A stretch of 64,000 nt of DNA from Aquisalimonas sp007126095 (GTDB lineage Bacteria > Pseudomonadota > Gammaproteobacteria > Nitrococcales > Aquisalimonadaceae). The stretch is taken from NCBI RefSeq assembly GCF_048323695.1, contig NZ_JBLWFT010000002.1, forward strand, positions 284,935 through 348,934, given 5' to 3'. Shown here piece by piece: positions 7,503 through 15,305 of this stretch (the first letter of the stretch is position 1; every line of letters starts with the position of its first letter). Made by a program: the position numbers and the translations under genes. The notes under the pieces were generated by a model that had not been told where the DNA came from, made no database searches, and saw only the letters and a list, made by a program, of their open reading frames with translations.

Positions 7503-8326
7503 AGCTCCACGGTTTCCAGATCGACGGTCAGGCGGAGACGGTTCATGGTCTCCGGATCCTGCGGGATCAGCGGTCGCACGTCGGGGTGGATGGGGGGTTC
7601 CCGATCCCTGGGTTCGAAGCCGTACCCCGGCTCCACTTTGCGGGTGAGGGCGTCGGCTGCGTGAACCAGGGCCGTGGTGTCGGGGTGGGTAATGGCCTGC
7701 TCCGGCGCATGGTGGCAGGCGGCCGCCTCCTGAAACAGCTCCGGCAGGTTCCACCGCCGCAACAGCTCCTGCCCCACTTCGCCATGCGTGCAGCCCAGGT
7801 GACGCCGCTCCAGCTCCGGCAGGGGGTGTTCGCTGGTGGCGAACTCCCGCAGCAGCGCCGCGGCCTCGTTGGGCATGACGTGGTAGATGACCAGCTTGCC
7901 GAGATCGTGGAACAGGCCGGCGAGAAACAGCTGCTCCGCGTCCCGCTGGCCGTTTTCCCTGCCCAGGGCCCGTGCCATCAGCCCGCAGTAGATGGCGTGC
8001 TCCCAGAAGCGTTCCATGCTGACCAGCTGGGTCCCGATGCCCCGGAACGCACGGGTCACCGACATGCCGAGCATGAGGTCGCGCAGGCCGCGCGTGCCGA
8101 TGATGGTGATGGCCATGGGGATCGTGTCCACACGGGTCGGGAAGCCATAGAAGGCACTGTTCACCACCCCGAGGACGCGACTCGCCATGGCCGGATCCCC
8201 CCGCAGGGTGTCGGCGATGGCCGTCACCGTGGCATAGGGGTCGGCGATCAGTGTCTCGACCCGGTAATAGGCGTCGGGCAGCGAGTCCAGGCTGCGCAGC
8301 CTGGAGATCATGGTGTCCGGCGTCAT
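7475..8326 (-). CDS. HDOD-domain signalling protein
   Basis: HDOD proteins resemble catalytically dead HD phosphohydrolases and usually act as scaffolds in signalling; the target here is unknown. The 283 residues comprise one HDOD domain (about 10-205), with LPDAYYRVETLI at its start, ASRVLGVVNSAFYG, and the FLAGLFHDLGKLV segment retaining an HD pair, plus a C-terminal helical tail. No GGDEF, EAL or receiver domain is attached. The ATG at 8326 has GAGGA upstream and matches the usual N-terminus; the frame continues upstream but is low-complexity. It lies 58 bp downstream of the YyaL-like gene and may share its transcript. Confidence 0.85.
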   Translation of the reverse strand: MTPDTMISRLRSLDSLPDAYYRVETLIADPYATVTAIADTLRGDPAMASRVLGVVNSAFYGFPTRVDTIPMAITIIGTRGLRDLMLGMSVTRAFRGIGTQLVSMERFWEHAIYCGLMARALGRENGQRDAEQLFLAGLFHDLGKLVIYHVMPNEAAALLREFATSEHPLPELERRHLGCTHGEVGQELLRRWNLPELFQEAAACHHAPEQAITHPDTTALVHAADALTRKVEPGYGFEPRDREPPIHPDVRPLIPQDPETMNRLRLTVDLETVELYALLFAEP

Positions 8327-8384
8327 GGAGGTGTCCTCGCGTCGGGGGGGACCGTAACCTACCAGTATAGATCCCGGCGTGCGA

Positions 8385-10433
8385 TCAGTCGTTGGCCGGC
8401 TGGTGTTCGCGCGGGGCATGCAGCCAGGCGCGCAGGTCGTGCACCGAGCCGGGTGCTGCCCGACAGACCGTGCCCTCGCACACCGTCGCCTGGACCGGGG
8501 CTCCGGTCTTGCCCGTATACCGGAACACCAGCCTCCCGGGAGCGTAGTACCGTTCCAGGTCGTGCTGCCATGCGGCGGTCTCCGTGGCATCACCGGTCAG
8601 CGTGACAATGCGTGCGGGCTCGAGAATCCGTTCCATCGCGCTCAGCAGCGTGGCGTGCGCATGCGGTACCCGCGCCATGGCCGGGGCGGCGCTGCGCACG
8701 GCGCGTTCGCCGGCGGCGAGGAAGCGGGGGTTGCCGCGCAGTGCTCCGAATGCCATCAGGGCGCGGGCCGCCACGCCGTTGCCCGCGGGCAGGGCGTCAT
8801 CCGTCAGCGGCCGGCTGCGTGTCACGAGCGCTTCGTGATCGTGGGCGGTGAACAGGAAGCCGCCGTGCTCCGCGTCCTCGAATCCTGCCAGCAGCCGCTC
8901 GGCCAGTTCGTCACCGAACGCCGCGGTGGCATCGTTCCAGTGGCACTGCAGCAATTCCAGGACGGCATCGAGCAGAAAGGCGTGGTCGTCGAGATAGGCC
9001 GGGAGTTCGGCGGTTCCCTCCCGCCAGCTGGCCATGAGGCGGCCGTCCTGCCAGAGCGATTCCCGCACGAAACCCAGGGCACGGTCGGCGGCGGCGACGA
9101 AGTCCGGGCGATCCAGCAGGCGGCCGGCGAGGGCGAGTCCGCGAATGGCCAGGGCGTTCCAACTGGTGAGCACCTTGTCGTCACGCATCGGCCAGACGCG
9201 CCGGGCACGCTCCCGGTAAAGGAGCGCGCGCGCCGCATCGAGTCGATCGCGGACCTGATCGACCGGCAGGTGGAACCGTTTCGCCAGTTCAGAGAGCGAC
9301 GCCTGGACGTGCAGGTGCCAGCGGCCCTCGAAGTTCGCCGGGTCGTCGAGGCCGAACCGTGCCGCGAACAGCGGATAGTCCGCGTCCGCGAGCAGTGTCT
9401 GCACCGTCTCCGGCGTCCAAACGTAGAAGCGGCCCTCTTCGCCTTCCGAGTCGGCATCCAGGGCGGAATAGAACCCGCCTTCCGGGGACCGCATCTCGCG
9501 CAGCATCCACTGCGCCGTCTCCTTGGCAATCCGGCTGAACAGGTGATCTCCGGTCGCCTGCCAGGCGTCCGTATAGAGGGCGAGAAGCAGGCCGTTGTCG
9601 CTGAGCATCTTCTCGAAGTGCGGGATCATCCAGTAATCGTCCACGGCGTAACGGGCGAACCCGCCGCCGATCTGGTCGTTGATGCCGCCCAGCGCCATGC
9701 GGCGCAGCGTGGTGCACGCCATGTGCAGTGATTCGCGGCGGCGCTCCGGTGCGGCGGCGTAATCGCGCAGCAGTCGGTCGATGAGGGGCGCCTGTGGAAA
9801 TTTCGGCGCCCTGCCGAAACCGCCATGGGTGGCATCGAACTCGGCAGCCAGCGCTTCCCGCGACTGATCGAGAAGTGACGGGTCCAGTGGAGTGTCGGTG
9901 GCGCCCGGGGCGGCGTTGATGGACTGGAACGCCGCAACCACCTCCGCACTCTGCTCACGCAGCGCGTCGCGCCGGTCGCGGTAAAGCGCGGCGACCCGTT
10001 CGAGCAGGTCGGCGAACCCGGGCATGCCGTGCCGCGGTTCGCGGGGAAAGTAGGTGCCGGCGAAGAAGGGCACCTGGTCGCCGGGCGTGAGAAAGACGGT
10101 CAGCGGCCAGCCGCCGGGGCGCCGCGTCAGCAGCTGGTGGGCGATCTGGTAGATGCGGTCGAGATCGGGGCGCTGCTCACGGTCCACCTTGATGTTGACG
10201 AACAGCCGGTTCATGACGGCCGCGGTGTCCGCGTCCTCGAAGGATTCGTGTGCCATTACGTGGCACCAGTGGCAGGCCGCGTAGCCGATGGAGAGCAGAA
10301 TCGGGCGGTCTTCCCGTCGCGCCAGCTCCAGGGCTTCGTCACACCAGGGGTACCAGGCCACGGGGTTGCCCGCATGCTGCTGCAGGTAGGGGCTGGTGGC
10401 CTCGCCGAGCCGGTTGCGTTGCGTGGTCTCCAT
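8385..10433 (-). CDS. YyaL-like thioredoxin-domain protein (DUF255)
   Basis: The 682-residue protein belongs to the conserved YyaL/SSP411 family of uncertain function. It has an N-terminal thioredoxin-like domain (about 1-165) with LGEATSPYLQQHAGNPV and the CHWC redox motif in AACHWCHVMAHESF. This is followed by an (alpha/alpha)6-barrel domain like glycosidases or epimerases (about 180-680) with GGFGRAPKFPQ and WNALAIRGLALAG. The ATG at 10433 gives the canonical start; the frame stays open upstream across the divergent ampD gene, but that extension is not protein-like. The divergent ampD start is 93 bp away. Family assignment is firm, activity unknown. Confidence 0.85.
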   Translation of the reverse strand: METTQRNRLGEATSPYLQQHAGNPVAWYPWCDEALELARREDRPILLSIGYAACHWCHVMAHESFEDADTAAVMNRLFVNIKVDREQRPDLDRIYQIAHQLLTRRPGGWPLTVFLTPGDQVPFFAGTYFPREPRHGMPGFADLLERVAALYRDRRDALREQSAEVVAAFQSINAAPGATDTPLDPSLLDQSREALAAEFDATHGGFGRAPKFPQAPLIDRLLRDYAAAPERRRESLHMACTTLRRMALGGINDQIGGGFARYAVDDYWMIPHFEKMLSDNGLLLALYTDAWQATGDHLFSRIAKETAQWMLREMRSPEGGFYSALDADSEGEEGRFYVWTPETVQTLLADADYPLFAARFGLDDPANFEGRWHLHVQASLSELAKRFHLPVDQVRDRLDAARALLYRERARRVWPMRDDKVLTSWNALAIRGLALAGRLLDRPDFVAAADRALGFVRESLWQDGRLMASWREGTAELPAYLDDHAFLLDAVLELLQCHWNDATAAFGDELAERLLAGFEDAEHGGFLFTAHDHEALVTRSRPLTDDALPAGNGVAARALMAFGALRGNPRFLAAGERAVRSAAPAMARVPHAHATLLSAMERILEPARIVTLTGDATETAAWQHDLERYYAPGRLVFRYTGKTGAPVQATVCEGTVCRAAPGSVHDLRAWLHAPREHQPAND

Positions 10434-10526
10434 GGCGTCTCCGGCGGCATGCGCGTGTGGCCGCATCGGGGTAAGAAGGGGAATGATACCATCGCGGGCG
10501 GACCCACCCGACCCTGGAGGCAGTGG

Positions 10527-11138
10527 ATGGCTTTGCACACACCGGTGGTGAATCCGGAAACCGGGCTGATCACCGGGGCGGTGCAGACCTGGTCGCCGAA
10601 CCACAACGAGCGGCCCGCCGGTGTGACGCCGGACCTGCTCGTCCTCCACGGTATTAGCCTTCCGCCCGGCGAGTTCGGCGGGCAGGGGGTCCATCAGCTG
10701 TTCACCAATACGCTGGATCCGGCGGACCATCCGTATTACGCCGGAATCGCCGATCTGCGAGTCAGTGCCCATTTGTTTCTGCGGCGTGATGGCACCCTGT
10801 TCCAGTACGTCCCTCTCCATCGCCGCGCCTGGCATGCGGGGCGTTCGAGCTGGTGCGGCCGTGACGAGTGCAATGACTACTCCATCGGCATCGAGCTCGA
10901 GGGCTGCGACGACGTGCCGTACAGCGAGCGCCAGTACGCCGTGCTCGGACCGTTGTGTGGCGCGATCCTGCGGGCGTACCCGGCGATGACCCGGGAGCGT
11001 GTTGTCGGCCACAGCGACATTGCGCCGGGGCGCAAGACCGATCCCGGCGCGGCCTTCGACTGGTACCGGCTCGGGCGCGAGATTGACCGGGCCACCGGCG
11101 AACGGTGGCGGGGGGCAACCGACACGACACAGCGATAA
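10527..11138 (+). CDS. ampD: 1,6-anhydro-N-acetylmuramyl-L-alanine amidase
   Basis: Cytoplasmic zinc amidase of peptidoglycan recycling. It removes the peptide from anhydro-MurNAc peptides, lowering the inducer of AmpR-type regulators. The protein is 203 residues with an amidase_2 fold. LLVLHGISLP carries the first zinc His, VSAHLFLRRDGTLFQYV the central strand, and VVGHSDIAPGRKTDPG the second His and catalytic Lys/Asp region. GGAGG sits 6 bp before the ATG at 10527. ampE follows after 14 bp, the standard ampDE pair. AmgK and MurU, which act later in the same recycling route, are encoded at 21-22.6 kb. Confidence 0.95.
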   Translation: MALHTPVVNPETGLITGAVQTWSPNHNERPAGVTPDLLVLHGISLPPGEFGGQGVHQLFTNTLDPADHPYYAGIADLRVSAHLFLRRDGTLFQYVPLHRRAWHAGRSSWCGRDECNDYSIGIELEGCDDVPYSERQYAVLGPLCGAILRAYPAMTRERVVGHSDIAPGRKTDPGAAFDWYRLGREIDRATGERWRGATDTTQR

Positions 11139-11152
11139 GGAATCACGGGATT

Positions 11153-12028
11153 ATGCACCTGATCGCCATTATCGTCGCGTTGTGGCTGCATGGGCGTGTT
11201 GACGGCCATCTGCCCTGGCGCGACGAGCAACGTCAATTGCGGGCTCTCGGCGGGCTGCAGGAGCGGATCGAGGAGTGGCGGGTCTGGGATGGCGCCGTCG
11301 GGCTTGCCGTCGTCGTGCTGCCACCGGTGCTGATTGTCGGCGTCGTGCAGCTCTGGCTGGGTGACGCGCTCCTTGGCCTGGTGGAACTGGTGCTCGGGCT
11401 CGGGTTGCTGCTCTGGGCGCTCGGTGAGGGCCGTGTTGACGCTGCGCTTAAGCGCATGGCCCGCGCCCTGGCGGCCGGACAGCGGGAAGAGGCGGCCAGG
11501 GAAGCGGGACAGCTGGCGCCGGGGACGGTCGTCGCCGATGATCCCACGCCGCAGACTCGCAACGCGCTCGCGGGGGCGTTCCAGCGTGCCGGCGATACCG
11601 TGTTCGCGCCGGTCTTCTGGTTCCTGCTGCTGGGGCCGGTGGGGATCGTACTCTACCGGGTCAGTTACCTGGCCTGGCGTTACTCTGCCCGTTCGGCGAA
11701 TCCGGGGCCGCGGTTCCGCCGCAGTGCCGACGGCCTGTTCCTGCTGTTGGCGTGGCTGCCGTCGCGGCTTACCGCCCTCTCGCTGGGGCTTGCAGGGAGT
11801 CTGGGCGACGCCTGGCGTGGCTGGCAACTGGCCCGTTCCGGTGACGGTGACGGCCACCGTGCCGCGCTGCAGGGGGCCGGTTTCGGGGCGCTGCGTTTTC
11901 CCGAACGCGATGCTGCGCTGGACGACCCGGCCTACTGGCTGCGCGAAGGGCAAAGCCTGCTGTTCCGCACGCTGGTAATCTGGCTGGCCGTGATTGCCGT
12001 CCTCAGCCTTGCGGGCTGGGTCGGCTGA
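11153..12028 (+). CDS. ampE: AmpE-like inner-membrane protein
   Basis: AmpE is an integral membrane protein encoded with AmpD; its precise role is unclear, with signalling or transport during cell-wall recycling proposed. The 291 residues show four hydrophobic segments: about 41-60 and 63-82 around DGAVGLAVVVLPPVL, 145-165 (FAPVFWFLLLGPVGIVLYRV), and the C-terminal IWLAVIAVLSLAGW. The N-terminal MHLIAIIVALW is also hydrophobic. The conserved RYSARSANPGPRFRR-like cytoplasmic loop is present. The start at 11153 follows the ampD stop by 14 bp with AAGGA overlapping it. It converges on apaH with a 32-bp gap. Confidence 0.85.
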   Translation: MHLIAIIVALWLHGRVDGHLPWRDEQRQLRALGGLQERIEEWRVWDGAVGLAVVVLPPVLIVGVVQLWLGDALLGLVELVLGLGLLLWALGEGRVDAALKRMARALAAGQREEAAREAGQLAPGTVVADDPTPQTRNALAGAFQRAGDTVFAPVFWFLLLGPVGIVLYRVSYLAWRYSARSANPGPRFRRSADGLFLLLAWLPSRLTALSLGLAGSLGDAWRGWQLARSGDGDGHRAALQGAGFGALRFPERDAALDDPAYWLREGQSLLFRTLVIWLAVIAVLSLAGWVG

Positions 12029-12060
12029 GGCGTTGCCCGCGCCTGGAATCGTGCAGGGCT

Positions 12061-12903
12061 TCAGCCGCCGGGGCGTCGTGCTCCGGGGCACTGGTAGGCG
12101 GTGCGCTCGCGCGTGCCATCCAGGCGGATGGCGGTGAGCGTTCCGCCCCAGAGGCAGCCGGTGTCGATGGCGACGAAGCCGTCGCCTTCCTCGAACCCGA
12201 GCGTGGACCAGTGGCCGCTGACCACCGTCAGTGGCTCGCCGACGGGGCGGCGTCCAGGGACTTCGAACCAGGGGACGTACCCGTGGGGACGTGTCTCCGG
12301 TGCGCCCTTGTAGTCCATGAGCAGGCGTCCCTCCGCATCGCAGTAGCGCATCCGGGTAAACGCGTTGACAATGAAGCGCAGCCGGTCCCAGCCCGTCAGC
12401 TCCGGTGACCAGCGATCGGGGCGGTCACCGTAGAGATTGGCCATGAAGGCGTCGAAATCGGATTCCGGCGCCGCCAGGGCGGTCTCCGCTTCACGGGCGT
12501 ACTCGCGCGCTTCAGTGAGCGTCCAGCGCGGATACAGCCCGGCGTGCAGCATGGCGTAGCCCAGTTTGGCATCCTCGACCATCAGCGGTTGCCGGCGAAG
12601 CCAGTGCAACAGGTCGTCCGCGTCCGGCGCGTCCAGCACCTCCTGCAGGGTGTCGGCCGGCTTCAGCGTGGCGTGACCACGCCAGGCGGCGAGCAGATGA
12701 ATGTCGTGGTTGCCGAGAATGGTAACGGCGCTGTCGCCCAGGGAGTGGACGAAGCGCAGGGCATCGAGGGACTCCGGGCCGCGGTTGACGATGTCGCCCA
12801 CGAACCAGATCAGATCCCGCTGCGGATCGAACTGGAGCTGCTCCAGCAGCCGTTGCAGCTCGCTGTTACAGCCCTGGATGTCCCCGATACAGTAAACGGC
12901 CAC
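12061..12903 (-). CDS. apaH: Symmetrical diadenosine tetraphosphatase
   Basis: Hydrolyses Ap4A to two ADP and removes Np4 caps from RNA 5' ends. The 280 residues carry the metallophosphatase motifs CIGDIQG, FVGDIVNRGPES and ILGNHDIH. The only start that gives the family N-terminus (MAVYCIGDIQG) is a GTG at 12903; the frame continues upstream in the wrong register with respect to apaG. The apaG stop is 16 bp upstream. The tal-apaG-apaH genes are tightly packed and likely form one transcript. In enterics apaG-apaH instead follow rsmA directly. Confidence 0.93.
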   Translation of the reverse strand: MAVYCIGDIQGCNSELQRLLEQLQFDPQRDLIWFVGDIVNRGPESLDALRFVHSLGDSAVTILGNHDIHLLAAWRGHATLKPADTLQEVLDAPDADDLLHWLRRQPLMVEDAKLGYAMLHAGLYPRWTLTEAREYAREAETALAAPESDFDAFMANLYGDRPDRWSPELTGWDRLRFIVNAFTRMRYCDAEGRLLMDYKGAPETRPHGYVPWFEVPGRRPVGEPLTVVSGHWSTLGFEEGDGFVAIDTGCLWGGTLTAIRLDGTRERTAYQCPGARRPGG

Positions 12904-12919
12904 GGTTGTGATCAGGCCC

Positions 12920-13312
12920 CTAGTGCAGCGTGCGCGGGCCGGCGAGCGTGAACGGCGGAATCTCCGCCGTGAACGTGACGCCGTCGTCCGCGAGAAGTTC
13001 GTAGGTGCCGTGCATGCTGCCGACCGGCGTTTCCAGCATGGCGCCGCTGGTGTAACGGAAGCCGCGTCCCGGCTCCAGATGGGGTTGCTCGCCCACGACC
13101 CCTTCGCCACGGACTTCCCGCTCTTCGCCATTGGCGTCGGTAATGACCCAGTGGCGGCTGATGAGCCTTGCAGAGACATCGCCCAGGTTGCGGATGGTCA
13201 CGGTGTAACTGAACACGAAGCGGTCCTCCTCGGGCTCCGATTCGTCGTCCAGGTAGGCGGGCTCTACGTCCACCTCGATGTGATAGCGCTGTTCGCTGAT
13301 ATCCGTTGTCAT
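12920..13312 (-). CDS. apaG: ApaG domain protein (Co2+/Mg2+ efflux-associated)
   Basis: Small beta-sandwich protein of unclear biochemical role, often encoded with apaH and linked genetically to cobalt and magnesium tolerance. The protein has 130 residues. The family signature is complete: FVFSYTVTIRNLGDVSARLISRHWVITDANG, followed by VVGEQPHLEPGRGFRYTSG and the GSMHGTYE loop. The ATG at 13312 overlaps the tal stop codon (13309-13311) by four bases, so the two are probably translationally coupled. Its N-terminal region is notably acidic (DDESEPEED), in line with the halophile-like composition of the window. Confidence 0.93.
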   Translation of the reverse strand: MTTDISEQRYHIEVDVEPAYLDDESEPEEDRFVFSYTVTIRNLGDVSARLISRHWVITDANGEEREVRGEGVVGEQPHLEPGRGFRYTSGAMLETPVGSMHGTYELLADDGVTFTAEIPPFTLAGPRTLH

Positions 13313-14412
13313 GCGGCCAGTGTCTCGGCTTTGTCGTTCAGGCTGCGCAGCAGGTTGTTGTAAGAGTCGAGAAACGCCTTCACGCCATCGGCCTCCAGGG
13401 AGTCGGTCACCGCCCGCAGGTCGATACCGGCGGCCTCGAGCTGCGCCAGGGTGTCCGGTGCGTCGTTGATGCCGTCGTGGATGCGTGCCCGCGGCTGGCC
13501 ATGGTCCTTGTAGGCGTCATAGGTCGCCGGCGGCAGGGTGTTGACCGTGCGGTCACCGACCAGCGCCTCCACGTACTTGACGTCGCTGTAATCCGGGTTC
13601 TTGGTGCCGGTGCTCGCCCACAGCAGGCGCTGCTCCTGCGCCCCCAGTTCGCGCAGGTCGGCAAACCGGCTGCCGTCGAAGACCGACTCGAAGTGCGCGT
13701 AGGCGCACTGGGCGTTGGCGATGGCTGCCTTGCCCTGAAGGGTCGTGCCGGCGCCGGTGAGCTGGGGGTCGATGGCGCTGTCCACGCGGCTGACGAAAAA
13801 GCTCGCCACGGACCGGACGTGCGCCACGGGCTCGCCACGGCGTGCGCGCTGCTGCAGACCGGCCAGGTAGGCGTCCACCACCTCGCTGTAGCGCTGCAGC
13901 GAAAACAGCAGGGTGACGTTGACGTTGATGCCGTCGGCGATCAGCGCCTCAATGGCTGGCACCCCTGCTGCGGTGGCGGGAACCTTGACCATGACGTTGG
14001 GCCGGTCGAGCCAGGCCCAAAGACGGCGGGCCTCCGCGATTGTGCCGTCGGTGTCATGGGCCAGCGCGGGGGACACCTCCATGCTGACCATGCCATCGGT
14101 GCCGTCCGTGCGATCGTGGACCGGCTTGAGGACGTCGGCCGCATCGCGGATGTCGGCCACGGCGAGATGATTGAACAGCTCCGCTGCCGTGAGCTCCGGC
14201 TCCTCCCGGAGTGCGCCCGCGATGGCGCTGTCGTAGGTGTCACCACCCGAGATGGCCTTGTCGAAAATGGTCGGGTTGGACGTCACCCCGCGGAGGCCGT
14301 CTTCAGTGACCAGGCGAGTGAGTTCACCCGAGGTCAGCATGTCCCGGTGGATGTTGTCGTACCAGACGCTCTGTCCCAGCGTGCCCAGCTGTTTCAGGGG
14401 ATTCGTGCTCAT
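13309..14412 (-). CDS. tal: Transaldolase
   Basis: Pentose phosphate pathway enzyme that transfers a dihydroxyacetone unit between sedoheptulose 7-phosphate and glyceraldehyde 3-phosphate through a Schiff-base lysine. The 367 residues correspond to the longer actinobacterial/cyanobacterial-type transaldolase rather than the enteric TalB. Motifs include QSVWYDNIHRDML, GVTSNPTIFDKAI, VMVKVPATAAGVPAI (catalytic lysine) and RLLWASTGTKNP. The ATG at 14412 gives the family N-terminus; an upstream ATG at 14601 is in non-protein-like sequence. It heads a tal-apaG-apaH cluster. A CCGGCGG/CCGCCGG hairpin at 14454-14473 lies in its leader. Confidence 0.93.
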   Translation of the reverse strand: MSTNPLKQLGTLGQSVWYDNIHRDMLTSGELTRLVTEDGLRGVTSNPTIFDKAISGGDTYDSAIAGALREEPELTAAELFNHLAVADIRDAADVLKPVHDRTDGTDGMVSMEVSPALAHDTDGTIAEARRLWAWLDRPNVMVKVPATAAGVPAIEALIADGINVNVTLLFSLQRYSEVVDAYLAGLQQRARRGEPVAHVRSVASFFVSRVDSAIDPQLTGAGTTLQGKAAIANAQCAYAHFESVFDGSRFADLRELGAQEQRLLWASTGTKNPDYSDVKYVEALVGDRTVNTLPPATYDAYKDHGQPRARIHDGINDAPDTLAQLEAAGIDLRAVTDSLEADGVKAFLDSYNNLLRSLNDKAETLAA

Positions 14413-14716
14413 GGGGCGAAAAGGCCTCAACCTGCGCTGCGTGTCATGATAGGCCGGCGGCAGACACCGCCGGTGACTTGGACTGTGTAGTCTAACGGTT
14501 TGAGTGCGCCCCAAAAAGGGTGGTGCCGTCGGGGGTGGTCCGAGCATCGCTGATCTGAGAAACTGATCGGCCGACCGGGGTGGGCGATGCGTCCCGATCA
14601 CGAGGCCCGGTCATTGAGCGGAGACTCAAGCAGGGCGATTCGCTGCCGATACCAAGAATAGAACCCGTGACCGGAAACGGATCCGGACAGGGCATAAGAG
14701 AAAGCAAGTCAAGCTT
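14413..14716. other. 304-bp non-coding gap upstream of tal, with hairpins
   Basis: No convincing gene is visible. The gap holds a perfect 7-bp stem hairpin (CCGGCGG-cagaca-CCGCCGG, 14454-14473) in the tal leader and a smaller one, TTGAG-cggaga-CTCAA (14614-14629). It also has paired GATC-containing repeats around 14551-14568. I found no clear sigma-70 promoter and no match to a riboswitch class I know. A structured leader or small RNA is possible but unproven. Confidence 0.4.
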
Positions 14717-14803
14717 ATGAAAAACAATCACTTCAGAAAGCCCGATCCGCTGCTGATGCTGGCGATTGCCGTTGTCGTGGGCGTGCTGCTGGTGGTGCTC
14801 TGA
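14717..14803 (+). CDS. 28-aa single-helix membrane miniprotein
   Basis: A short ORF beginning ATG AAA AAC encodes a 28-residue peptide. It has a basic and polar head (MKNNHFRKPDPLL) and one uninterrupted hydrophobic segment (MLAIAVVVGVLLVVL) running to the stop. The design fits a small bitopic inner-membrane protein. The codons are GC-rich in wobble positions like neighbouring genes. The ribosome-binding site is weak (AAGCAAG), and the function is unknown. It converges with uspA; a CACGCG-ctc-CGCGTG hairpin lies between the two stop codons. Recognition rests only on the amphipathic layout, so confidence is moderate. Confidence 0.5.
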   Translation: MKNNHFRKPDPLLMLAIAVVVGVLLVVL

Positions 14804-14811
14804 CAGGTCGC

Positions 14812-14826
14812 CACGCGCTCCGCGTG
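14812..14826. terminator. Short hairpin between convergent genes
   Basis: CACGCG-ctc-CGCGTG forms a 6-bp perfect stem in the 23-bp space between the small membrane ORF and uspA. It has no long T-run on either side, so it is at best a weak bidirectional terminator. Confidence 0.3.
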
Positions 14827-15258
14827 TTAGAGGCGGACGGCGAGCACGTCGCAGGGTGCGCCGTGCAGAACGGCGTTGGCCGTCGACCCGAGCAGTAGCG
14901 CAAGGCCATGCCGGCCATGGCTGCCGACCACGATCAGGTCGGCGGCGATGCTTTCGGCGTGTTCGAGAATCTCCTGCTTGGTGTAGCCGGCGGCAACAGT
15001 CCGCTGCGCGGTTTCCAGCCCCTCTGCGCGGGCATACTCCAGCAGGCGCTCCTCCGCCGTGGTGACCATCTCCTGATGCAACTCCGCCTGGGGCGGGCCG
15101 AGAAACTCGCCGGCCGCGTCGATGGGGATGTGTTCCACCACGTGAATCAAGTGCAGTGCTGCGTCGCTGGCGTAGGCAAGCTGGCGGGCCCGCGCCGCGA
15201 TGCGGCTGGCGTCCGGAGTGAAGTCGACGGCCAGAAGGATGGTGTTGTACGGCGTCAC
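14827..15258 (-). CDS. Universal stress protein, UspA family
   Basis: Single-domain stress protein of 143 residues with a Rossmann-like fold. It opens with the typical ILLAVDFTPDA strand-loop. The C-terminal half has the ATP-binding signature GSHGRHGLALLLGSTANAVL (G-x2-G-x9-G-S/T type), so it belongs to the ATP-binding branch. Usp proteins accumulate in stasis or stress; no specific partner can be inferred. It sits alone between rsmA (47 bp downstream) and tal, interrupting the rsmA-apaG order seen in many gammaproteobacteria. Confidence 0.9.
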   Translation of the reverse strand: MTPYNTILLAVDFTPDASRIAARARQLAYASDAALHLIHVVEHIPIDAAGEFLGPPQAELHQEMVTTAEERLLEYARAEGLETAQRTVAAGYTKQEILEHAESIAADLIVVGSHGRHGLALLLGSTANAVLHGAPCDVLAVRL

Positions 15259-15305
15259 CGCGGTCTCCCTGCTGGGGGTTCGCCGTCAGTATAGGGGTGC
15301 CAGGG

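Noticed and set aside
14413..14716. Possible c-di-GMP or other riboswitch in the tal leader
   Set aside because: The hairpins do not reproduce the conserved core of any riboswitch class I can recall, so only a gap entry is given.
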